A model generated the notes under the pieces. The model was not told the DNA's origin, ran no database searches, and saw only the letters and a program-made list of their open reading frames with translations. 64,000 nt of DNA, taken from Amoebophrya sp. A120 (taxonomy: Eukaryota > Sar > Dinophyceae > Syndiniales > Amoebophryaceae). This document shows positions 11,762-22,700 of the stretch, in pieces. Each line of letters opens with the position of its first letter. Positions within the stretch are counted from its first letter, which is position 1. Made by a program: the position numbers and the translations under genes. The DNA is taken from NCBI GenBank assembly GCA_905178155.1, contig CAJINV010000018.1:1338190-1402189 (forward strand), in the 5' to 3' direction.

Positions 11762-13614
11762 GTGTTGAAGCTTTGTATTGTTGCGGTTCTTTCCAATTAC
11801 AAATGGAAACAAAAAGAACAATCCAAATGTTTATCCTGTTGCTGTCAAGAACATGACTCGGATAGTTTCGCCTGGATAGTGCCTCCCCCCCTCGCTCGCA
11901 GTAGGCCGCAGAACAACAGCAGTAACTCTACTATTTCAGCGACATCGCATGACAACTGCCACTCCACCCAGGATACTGATCAATCTAGAACTATTAGCGA
12001 TGCAGATATAACACAATTTCACGATGAAACGCATACTAGTGGTCAACTGCAAGAAGCGAGATCAGGACAGCAGAGCGAAAGTGATAATAATCAGCACGAC
12101 ACTTCTTCTAAAAACGCCGTCGATACTAGAGCCTCAGGAGCCTCCCTAAAAACTACATCAAGTAGATCTAGTTGTACAAGAAGAATAGATAGTAGCGCCG
12201 CACCAGATGTTGAGAACCAAAACAGTAACGTAGTAGAAGTAGTAGAGAGACACAGACATCAGCGCGAAGTTGTACTGGTATCAGGAAGCAATAGTACCGC
12301 GGACGAGCAGGAAAATGAAAACTGTACTTACGATGGGCAAAGCCAAAGCAGGGCCACAAGGCGGGTTTGTTCTGCGTCTGCCGACGAAGATGAATCTAGC
12401 ACGACCAACATTAGAGGCGGTGGACGTCGAGTAGCAGGACCACGGCAAGATACTATTAACCACGCTAGTACCAGCACCAGAGCTGCTCATGTTGCAAGAC
12501 TAGCTGCTGCTGCGCACCACGAGAACAACGAGTTATTTGCAGCTCGCCACGATAAGTTGTGCCTCTTTTTCGCGACCCTCGTGACCTACTTTGGGACCCT
12601 GTACGCGCAAGTAATCTTGAGATATGCATTGCAAAAGTATCGTCATTGTGCTAGTAGTAATCGCATTACAAATTAGCTCAGCGTGAAAAATGAAATTTGT
12701 AATGCTGTTTTACCTTGGGATGAGAATTTGTAATGCATGATTGCGATTACTACGAGTACGATACTTTTGCACAGGATATGAGAACGACCTCGGTAATTCT
12801 CGCGGGGACCTGTAGATTCAATTGCTTTGATTTTTTGCTTATCAAATGCAAATATGGCTGGGTCTGGAAGGTCGCAACTTGTCATGCCGTTTTTGGATTC
12901 TAAAAGAATTTGTATTGTGTGACCAGCAAGAGGGGTCCAGCTTGTTCTACGCGGACATGGCATTTCTCATGCGGAAGGCGCAGCAGGAAGCTCTCTAAAA
13001 GTCTGTGATGTTAGGTGCTGCATTCCAGACCTCATGGGTCATGAGAAATATGCATGACAAATCTGGCATCCTTCCAGACCCAGACATGTTTGCATTCGAT
13101 ATTGCTCTGCAGTCCGTTTTTGATCCGCCTCGTGCACTGCGGTCTGGTATCAAAGTGAAAAAAGCCCCCTCGTCCCCATATTGAAACGGAAATTTCTGTT
13201 GCTGGATTTGTGTACACAAATCAGATTTCTCTTGCTGGAGAGGACTGCAGGCCTATAGGAAGCCTGAGTAGAGAGGTTTTGGGCTAGGCGCCGAGCACGG
13301 CAAACGTCTAGTCTGTAGGGCCAACAGCATCACAAACCGACTGCAGGATGCGGCGGAGCCCGTCGCGTTGCGTTCTTGCAAGACAGAGACGATTTGTGGT
13401 CACAAATCGGCATTGCAAATTTTTTGAGACGCGCCTTTTCGATATGGCGAGGGGGGATTTTTCCTCACGATATCTGGTGTATTGCATGGTCTACCTAGTC
13501 CTGCTGATCACTGTAGTCTGTTCCTTTTTCAAGTTTGCGGTCCTACAAAGAAGAAGCGAAGCGATCGGAATTTGTACCATGGTCACGAACTTCTACACTT
13601 GCGGGTGTGTGTAG
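11762..13614 (+). CDS. Multi-pass membrane protein of unknown function
   Basis: Exons 11762-12622, 12784-12839, 13107-13147 and 13478-13614 join to 365 codons when the three introners (families D, A, B) are removed with one 5-bp repeat each. The first two thirds are hydrophilic, Ser/Thr/Asn/Gln-rich and probably disordered. The last third is membrane-like, with hydrophobic stretches encoded at about 12550-12620, across the 12784/13107 exons, and at 13478-13545. The ending is Cys-rich. No in-frame ATG exists at the beginning, so the true start is likely in an upstream exon spliced to the AG at 11761-11762. No family recognised. Confidence 0.6.
12623..12778. mobile_element. Introner family D
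   Basis: Ends related to TATCCTGTGCAAAAGTATCG with long near-palindromic arms; perfect TGAGA duplication; frame of the membrane protein restored. Confidence 0.93.
12840..13101. mobile_element. Introner family A
   Basis: Family A ends; perfect TTGCT duplication. It interrupts a hydrophobic segment of the membrane protein. Confidence 0.93.
13148..13472. mobile_element. Introner family B
   Basis: Family B ends with G-run before the right terminus; perfect TCTGG duplication; rejoins a transmembrane segment. Confidence 0.92.
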
Positions 13615-15391
13615 AATAGAAAAAAGCAAGTACTACAACTCACTCTATAATTGGTAGTTGCTGGTTCTTTTTGCAAATACAACTATATTACTCAGAGTTC
13701 GTGAGAAGTTGTTAATTCCCTCACTTGAAGATGATACACAACGACCACCCCTAATCTCACCGAAATCTTACCACTTCGAGGACACAAATCCCATCGAGCT
13801 TTATATTTTTCTCGCCTTATTATATTTTGCTCGCTTGGATCATCTACTCCTACACCTACTTCTACTTACTTCGGAGGTCGTGTAGCTCCAAATCACAAGT
13901 CTATTTTTCCTAGCAGCGACGATAAAAAACAGAAGAGCTACCCTGCTCCGCACCATTGCCGCCAATCTATAACAGCACGTGGTATTCTTGATTGATCCTG
14001 AAAGTACTATAGCTACATCAACCGCGTGGTTGATAGAAGGCCAAGAAGATCAAGATGTAAGCCGGACTAGTACAAGCACAGAGCAGGAGCGGCCAGAAGC
14101 AATTATACGGCGACTAGGTGGGTGATAGATCATGGATCTGTACTAGTAAGACGACGGCTGTGAAAATAGAAAAGTAAAAGTAAAACCGAAGGAACTACAG
14201 CACCATAAAGAACTTCTACACGACAGACGCGATGATAAAATGAGGAAGCGCTTTATTTTTTACACGACCCGGTTGTATTGAGAAGATCTTCATTTTGGTG
14301 TTTTGTCGTCGAGAAGATTTAGATAGTAGTTTGCTGTCAAATGAAACAAATCGCATTCGAAAAAACCAACAGCGGCCTCAGGAATCAACCGGGTAAGTAA
14401 GTAGTAGTAGTGTCCGTCACAGATTATACTTCGGATCTTCGGCGACGGAGTCTTCATAGTGACTTGCTATTACGTATTACTTCTACACACTCAACATTTT
14501 TATCTTAGACTAGCGTTTTTTCGAAAACACAAGTAGAAAAAGCAGAAAGACATACGGTAGGCACAACACAAAAATCAGCACTTTCTTCAACATCAGCGCT
14601 CGCACTCACCTTGTACAAGGAGTATCAAGTAGGACTTCGTTAGTTGTACTTGTTTTCCCATCTTCATCGTCCCGTTCTTCGCGGTTGATGTCGATAGATG
14701 CAAGGCACCAGCAGTATAGAACAGATACAATTACAAGTAGAGTTACAGGCGTTCTTGTTGACTACGATCGACACTATTTTTAACTTTTGACAACATCACA
14801 CAACCATCAAAAAGAATCTGATCAAGACCGTACTATATTTAGAAAAAACAATATGCAGTAGACGCTCACTCGCTAATCCATAGAGCTTTTTGTAGGACAC
14901 TACCTCCACCGGCACCGGCAATTACGTTGGTAGCTGCAGATAAAGAAAAATCTGGAAACAGGATCAGGATAGCTGTTTCTGGATCTGGACTAAAATTCTA
15001 CTTTGTCTTGCTTTTATTAGGTGGCCTCCTGCAATAAACTTGCTTCTTATAGCCTGTGGCCGCACCGCTGCATGATACTATTTTTAGACCGCACACTCGA
15101 CCAAAAAAACTGACTCGGACAATAACAATAGAAGAACCAGAATCCACTACTTTTTGTTGTACTAGGGATATTAACACAATAAACACCTGCTCTCCGCGTC
15201 CACTTCATTTATGTTACAAGACCTCAACCCCGCCCCATAAAAATTGTTGTGAAATTCAAGAGATAAGACCACCCGAAAGATAAAAGGTTACTACCCACCT
15301 TAAGCACTTCGTCCATAATATCTTCTCACACCTGTTAGGTTACTGGTCGTGAGATACTGTTCTACTTTCTTCCCCTTGGAACTACGTAGAT
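13615..15391. other. AT-rich spacer, no supported gene
   Basis: Long AT-rich stretch with short frames on both strands only; no introners until 15392 and no RNA gene recognised. Confidence 0.5.
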
Positions 15392-15670
15392 TATCCTGAT
15401 TAAAAACGTCCCCACACCAGAGTCAAGATGGGGATTTTGCAACACAAACCTAGGAGTTTTGTGAGTCACGCATGACAAAATGCAGTCCGTAAGGTAGTGC
15501 AAGTTAGCAAGGAAAGCCGCAGCACAAATCAATCTGCTGATCCTGTTTACAGCATTACAAGTTCCCAAACACGATTGAAAATGGCTGTCATGGGGTTGCG
15601 CATTACAAATGTTCCTGTCATGGCAAATCTGAATGGCAACTCTGGGGTGGGGACGTTTTTACACAGGATA
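15392..15670. mobile_element. Introner family C outside a recognised gene
   Basis: Family C ends and perfect TAGAT duplication. No coding exon could be identified on either side, so it may lie in an untranslated region or an unrecognised gene. Confidence 0.9.
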
Positions 15671-15734
15671 TAGATCGATATTGAATCTTATATCACGCGT
15701 TTTCATCATATGCGATTACGTTTAGCAGTTTCCA

Positions 15735-15997
15735 TATCGAATGCAAAAATGTCTGGGTCTGGAATGTTGCCGGGTTTGTCATGCATATTTTGCATGACCA
15801 AGGATTGTTTGTGATGCATGCCCTACCATCACAGACTTTTAGAACCCTTCCTGATGCCTAGTCCGCATGACAAATGCCCTCCCCGCGTAGCACAAACGAG
15901 ACTCCTCTTGCTGGTCATGCAATACAGATCTTTTTAGAGTCCAAAGTTAGCATCACAAGTTCCAACCTTCCAGACCCAGACATTTTTGCAATCCATA
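15735..15997. mobile_element. Introner family A outside a recognised gene
   Basis: Family A ends with perfect TTCCA duplication, 64 bp after the preceding introner. The 64-bp island between them would be a tiny exon of an unknown transcript. Confidence 0.9.
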
Positions 15998-16762
15998 TTC
16001 CAAAAATATATACTGAAGCACTACTATATTGACCACGCTGCACCACTGACTTTTCCCGAAATCAATATCCTGAATCGCGATAATATTGGGCATCAAAAAT
16101 AAGATATTCATAAGCTACCTATCAAATTTGAATTCGCGATTTTAGCAGCAGCACTTACGATAAGGTGTGGACGACAGAAATATTGCCGTCTGACAAGGAA
16201 ACTTCACCCATATTTCTATTCATGAGAAACAGAAAATGCATATTTTCACTGCATTTCATCTTTGCCGCAGTCGATTGAGTTAGTATTGAACTCTGAAAGG
16301 TCTGAAACATCGACAGTAGGAGTTTCAGTATTTCCTCATCTTCAGCGGACGACAAGGGGGTTATTTTGAGAAATTACAACTTTATCAGTACCTTCACAGT
16401 TTAATTATACAACTTCTTATTCTACTCAACGACTGGTAGTAAGTAAAAGAAATTTATTTCAGAAGTATTCGCTCACGAAATCAGAACAATTTTTACTTCT
16501 CTAACTCTTGCAATAAGCAACTAGTGCTGGATTGCTCTCTATTTTTCGTCTCCAACGAAATCTTCAAATTGATTTCTTCACCAGAAACGAACCTCCATCT
16601 CCAGCACGGGTGTTGGTAGAAGGAAGAAAAAACAAGACAGAAGGAAGAAAAAACAAGACCACAACTCCCGAGGACTACGAACAGCAGCCTCATCTTTCTG
16701 TTGCAGAACATACAGTGTCTAACTCCGGAACTACAGCAGCCTGAACTTGTTCCTCGAAGATC
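15998..16762. other. Spacer upstream of the cryptochrome gene
   Basis: AT-rich, no introner. A 66-codon frame on the minus strand (16155-16355) is open but unsupported. An exact 20-base tandem duplication (AGAAGGAAGAAAAAACAAGA) lies near 16618-16657. The promoter and leader of the cryptochrome gene probably fall here. Confidence 0.45.
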
Positions 16763-19700
16763 ATGATGCCCGCGACGAGAACCCCGGTTCCCGGCCTGCC
16801 GGTTTCCTCGGAGGCGGGGCGGACCAACCGGACGCTGTATGTGTTTCGCAAGACCGATCTGCGGCTGCTGGACAACCGCGCGCTGGCGCACGCCCGGCGG
16901 CTGATGGCCGCGGCGGCGGCGCGGAACGAGAGTCCCACGATCACCTTTGTCGTGGTGTTGGACGTTGCACAGGAGTGGAACCGCACCGGGGAGGTGTCCC
17001 TGCTCGCGAGCGCGGGGCACCAGCGCCGCCGGTTTTACCGGGAGTGCTGTGAGGACCTGGAGGAGTCGCTGCAAAAGTTGGAGTGGTTGCGAAACATCCA
17101 GAAGAACCGCATCACCACCACGGTGAAGGCCGGATTGCCGCGTTACCAGACCACAACCACCGCTTCGGGAAAGACTTCATCAGCTTCCGCGTCCGCTGCA
17201 AGCGAAGTAGTAGAAGATGGGGATAAAAAGGACAATGAGGATCTCGTCCCCCGCCCGCGCCTCAGCAGCCAGGCGAACTCGTTTTTTAAAGACCAGTCCC
17301 CCCGGGTGAGCCTGGAGCTGGCCAGCAACAGAAACATCAAGCGACTCGTCAAGCCGCCGCCAGGTCTGGAAGGAGAGATCGATGATCTGGAGGCCCGTGT
17401 CGCAAGTGTACAACGGGAGACTATATCAAATGCAAAAATGTCTGGCTCTGGGAGGATGGAAGTGGAACTTGTGATGCGTCCTGTGGGTCACACAAAAGTC
17501 TGTGTTGCGTGATCACCAAAAGTTGTCCTTTTTTGACCAACATGAGCGGGTGTTTCTCATGCAGTATAGGCATGATAGAAACTTCGCAGAATCTGTCATG
17601 CTAGGTCCTGCATTCCAGACCTCATGGGGCATGGAAAATATGCATGACAAGTCTGCACTCTTCCAGACCCAGACATTTTTGCATTTGATAGACTAGCAAA
17701 AATTCATCCAGTAGTTCTTGTGCCAATTCGTGTTCCACCTCCGGTGGACTCAATACTGCATCTTCCAATAATATTACCCAGCAGCCCGCTTCGTCCAGGA
17801 ACAAGATGAACACGAAGAACAGTAGAACCCCGTCGACGACGTCCAACATCATGCAACTCCCCACGGTGGCTGGTGGAGCCGCTGGTGCCTCATCTTCTCT
17901 CACAACAACTACCTCATCTTCGTCCTCCCCCCCCGACCTGCTCTTTTGCTCCGAGCTGGATTTCGTGTCGTTTCTGAAGGAAGTGCACAGTTTCTTCGAC
18001 CACATTGTTTGTACGAAAGAGGTGGGTGTGCGCGAGGACCGGCTGGAAAAGGAGGCGAAAGAGTTCTGCGAGGAAAAACTCCACGTCGTGATGGATGACA
18101 CCATGATCGCTGAGGAGTGGTTTCCCTTTCGCCTGGACTTCGCCAACACCGCGAAGTACATCAGTTCGTACCCGCAGAAGTACCAGAACCAGTGGTACTC
18201 CCCGCCGCGGCACCGCGAAATGACCTACGAGGACCACCGGCCCCGGCTGACCACGATCAGCCCCGCCGCGCAGATGCGGCTGGGGCGCACCCTGCCCATG
18301 ATGAAGGACACCTACACCGGGTTCCGGACCTATTTGGAGCAAAACATGGACCGCTATCAAATGAAAAATCTCCCCTCCCCATATCGAAAGGGAAGTCTGT
18401 GATGCTGTATTTGCGTACACAAATCAGCTTTGTCTTGCAGTAGAGCACTGCAGGCAGATGCAAAGCCCCGGAAGGGGTGGCTTGAGGTAGTCACTTAGCA
18501 TGGCAGACGTCTGCCGCATTGGCGCAGCAGCGTGACAAATCGCCTGCGAAATGCGGCGGAAGCTCTGGCGTTGCCCTCTTGCAAGACAGACTCGATTTGT
18601 GACCACAAAGCCGCAGCGCAAATTTTGAAAAGCACGCCTTTTATTCGATATGGGGAGAGGGGATTTTTCCTCACAATAACCGCGACGAGCAGAGCCACAC
18701 GCTGGGGGTGTACCAGTTCGTGGACCGCTACTGCCCGGATTTAGCGCTGTCTCTCTCCGTATCAAATGCAAAAATGTCTGGATGTCTGGAAACTTGTAAT
18801 GCTGCGTTGGGAGCAGTGAATGCTCTGTAATGCACCACCAAGCATGAGAAATATCTGCGCTTCTTTGTGTTGCGTTTTTCGCATGACAAACTGCGTTTCC
18901 TCGGTGCTGAGACAGGTTCCCTCGGTGCTGAGACAGGGAGTTTGCACAGAGTTATTTCTACCTAGATAACAACCTACTCACGTCGCAGCCGTCCCAGGAG
19001 TTTCGGTTGTTGTCTCTCGGTAGAAATCACGCTGTTCAAAATTTCTGTTTTGGAGTTTACCGGGTACGCGGTTAAGAGTTTGTCGACGTAATTTACAAAG
19101 GGACGCCCTGCCCTTAGTTTCCCAGCATGACAAACTGCGTTTTTGCATGATCGGCAAAAGGGTCTCTTCTTGGACACGCATCACAAACTTTTTGGTCATG
19201 CCAGACAAGCTAGCATGACAAATCTCGCAATTTTCCAGACCCAGACACTTTTGCAGTTCATACTCCGCCAAGGAGATGGAGTCCGTGTACGGTGCCCGCC
19301 GCGATTTTGGGCAGCCGTGTTTGGATAGCGACGGGGAACTATCAAATGTAAAAATGTCTGGGTCTGGAAGAATGGAACTTGTGATGCTGCATTTGGATTC
19401 CAGAAGAATCTGTAGTGCATCGGTACCAAGAGAAATGTAATGCTTGCTACGCGGAGAGGGCATTTGTCATGCGGAATAGGTGGGAGTGTATAGAGTGTAT
19501 AGAGCTGGTTTTGAAAGCCAAAGAGCTCGTTCTGAAAGTCAAAATAATATTCTGGACTAAGTTGAAAAAGTCTCCGTTTTAAAACTCGGCACTGGTAGTT
19601 CGTTGTATGTTTTCGTTCTCCGTCTTAAGTACGTCTTCAGCAACGTGGCAGTTTCGGTTCGTAGTATCATTAAGTTAGTAACATGAGATTCGTATCGAAA

Positions 19701-22700
19701 GAAAGAATCAACGAAAGAAGAAAAATTGAAACTCAAAAATTCGGTTCGTCTTCGTGTGTATCTCGTCTCGTAACGTCTTAGGTTGTTTTAGTTTTATACA
19801 CCTCTGCCAGGTGTCGACACTGCACCTGCCATTCGGCAGGAGGAGAGTCGTATACTTTTTTGTCTGCATGGGCTTACTTTTAGAAGACTGCGATGGGAGG
19901 TCCCGCGGGTATTGGTGAGCTAGCACCCTCGGGCTTTACCCTGCATGACCAGGGCCCTCCCATGTGAGCACTTACTTCGTACCTCCAGGCTTTTGGTTGG
20001 CATCCTTGGTCGGATGTTCCTGTTCTTGGTTGAAGTAGGACCCCGTGTGGCTGTAGCGTCTTCCTGCTTGCCCTGCTTAGTTTTTTGGCCGCGCCCCGTC
20101 GAACTTCGTACAAGAAAGCTTTCGTCTCTCCCTCGTACAAATCTCGTCTCCCCTTCCCGACGTAGTTAAACCGGTTATTCACTCCTTTACCTTATCCCCC
20201 CCCTTGCACAGCTACAGCTATCACGCTTTGTTATTTTAGAAATTGTTTTAGTGTTGGTTAAGTGGTTACTTTCATATGCTTTATTGGTTTTAGTAGGGCA
20301 TGATGCCAACGGGGACGGACAGCCCTTAGAACTCCGATGTCATGAAGGGTTTGCTATTGCTGTGGTGGCAGTAATTAAGCAGCTCTATTTCCTTTTCCTT
20401 TCCAAAACTTCCAGGGTTTCGTGTGTACTTCGTATAAGAACATGACACTAAGCTCTCACAAGTCGTGCTGCTGGTTGGTTCGCTTCACCTTCGTCCACTC
20501 AAATCAAACGGTCTCGGTCGGTCGTACGTAAAGTTTCGTTTAAAGTCTAAAATTGCACTAAGTATTCATATCATCAGTTTGTATGCAAGGACCAATGCGA
20601 ACAAAATACATAATATAAATATCTGCATCGCGGGTCGTACGGAACCGCGCGGGGTCGTAAACGGGTAGGGGACGAACAGGCACCCCAAAACGAAATTACC
20701 TACCTGAACCGAAAAAGTTTTTTCTTGCCGACCAGTGCGGATTGCAAAATGACTACTACTACCACGGATGAGGATGCGCTATTACACTACCACGGTCTGC
20801 GCACGAGTACGGACGTACACGTACACCAAGCAACGTTAAGCCCTCAACCAGTGCAGGCCCCCGTAACAGAAGGCATCTATCAGTTACGCACAGCTGTAGC
20901 AGCACCGATCCAACCGTCCCAACCCCTTCCCCCTACTTTTCGCGGTTTACGGACGTCTATTGCCGGAAACGGACTCAGGGCTTCGTACACACGAAGACCA
21001 CTAGATTCCGCTGCTATCATTCAGCCCTATACTGACGCGGTTGCTACGGACACACAGCCGGTCGGTGCCGGAGTTCCACAGCAGGTAACGCGACCTCCGT
21101 TCCGCCTTCTGTCTACAGAATCCCAAGAAGACCGGTGCAGCTGGGAACCGGGAAAGGAGTACTGGACGTTCAGTTGGGGCACGCTCCGCTGGCAGTACGA
21201 CTTCTTTCGGGGTACTTGGCGATACGAGGACTCCATCCACCGAGCCAACCAACAAATCCAGAGCTGGGAAGACGCGGGTTTTCGGGTCGAGAATGGCGAA
21301 ATACGGCCGCAGTCGTGATCCCTTACTCTAGCTGGTTTACAGCTCAATATCTATTGTTCGTCTCATGTAGTTTTTCAAAATGGCTTCGCACATCCAGCGC
21401 CCTCTCATGGCGGAGCCGAACCGAAATTCTACAGTAGCTCGGGCGAACATCATCGGTCCTCACGTCCCGGCTTCTCGACATGTTCCTTCTCTGTCGCTAC
21501 AAGTGCTACAGAAGCCGTCTCGGCCATTAGCTCCGAGCCCCCCGATGGAAAACTTCCTACATGCGGTGAGCAACTCGATTGTAGCAGTCGCGGAGTTTTG
21601 TGATGTACAACAATTGTACACAAGCGACTTATTCGCAATAAAAAACGATTTCAAGAAGGAGGGTTTGCCGGTGGCTTGGATGGCGGATTATTCGATACCG
21701 CTGCAGATGAAGGCGGCATCCTTCAAAAGACACGTCCTGGCCCCCAACAATTGGTACTCGGATCGACTACGACCGGACTTGTTTACGCTGGACCGTGCCC
21801 ACATGTTGCAGTGTTGTCGCGCAGCAAAAGGCAACCCATGCAGTCTTTGCTCGTCAGCCTCCTCCGACCGTTTCTTACAGGTAAGCGGCAAGCTGCTAGA
21901 AGTGCGGGCTCGTGAGCAAAGGTCCTGTGATGAAGCGGGTAACACTAGTCTGGTCTACTTGCGACGGTGCAGCTGCGGACTATCATACGTGGGCAAGGCC
22001 CACACGGGCGCCGGAGCGGGGACGAGATTCCATTCCCACGCTAACCATGCCGAGCGGGTGTGTTTGGAAGCAGAAGGCCACCCGATGTATGCGCGCCAGA
22101 AGCTGTACCTTAGCCACGCAGTAACAACGGATGTTTTGTTCTGTATGGACAAAGTGGAAGCCAACCGCACCGCTACGCTTCCAGACGGCTCCACCATGTC
22201 ACAAATAGATGCATGGGAGTCGTTTTGGATAGTCGCACTCCGCACGTACTACCCCTGGGGTTTTAGCCTGGAGTTTAAGGACGTAACGCATCCTTCGGCT
22301 CCTCGCCGTCGGCCCTGCCCCGAAGATGCTGCGAGCATGTGCCGCCGGCTCTCAGAGCAGGGCGATGTATTAAAGGTGCAGCGTCTGCAACGTAACCTCA
22401 AGCGATACGTGGCGGCGGTGCAAGCAGGCAACAACAACTTCCTTCCAGATACGGCTCTGGTACAGACAACTCACATCGGTACCCCAGGACTGATTAGTCC
22501 CAATCCGGATGCGGGCCGCATCTTCCGAGAACCTGAAGCACCTCAAGCGGGGACTCCAGGTACCCAGGACGTTGGAATTAGTTGCACGCAGGACGTCGGA
22601 ATTAGTTGCACGCAGGAGTCTGACGAGGTCCTGCCTGCACCTCACACCAGTGCTTGTGTACCAGTCCCGCGGGTACAAGTTTTCGTGGGTAAGCGCAAAT

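Noticed and set aside
19880-20182. Minus-strand 100-codon frame, repeated at 31202-31504
   Set aside because: Present twice only because it lies in the retroelement repeats; no evidence of coding.
19494-20344. Hammerhead ribozyme in the pseudo-LTR
   Set aside because: The conserved CTGATGA and GAAA core could not be found on either strand.
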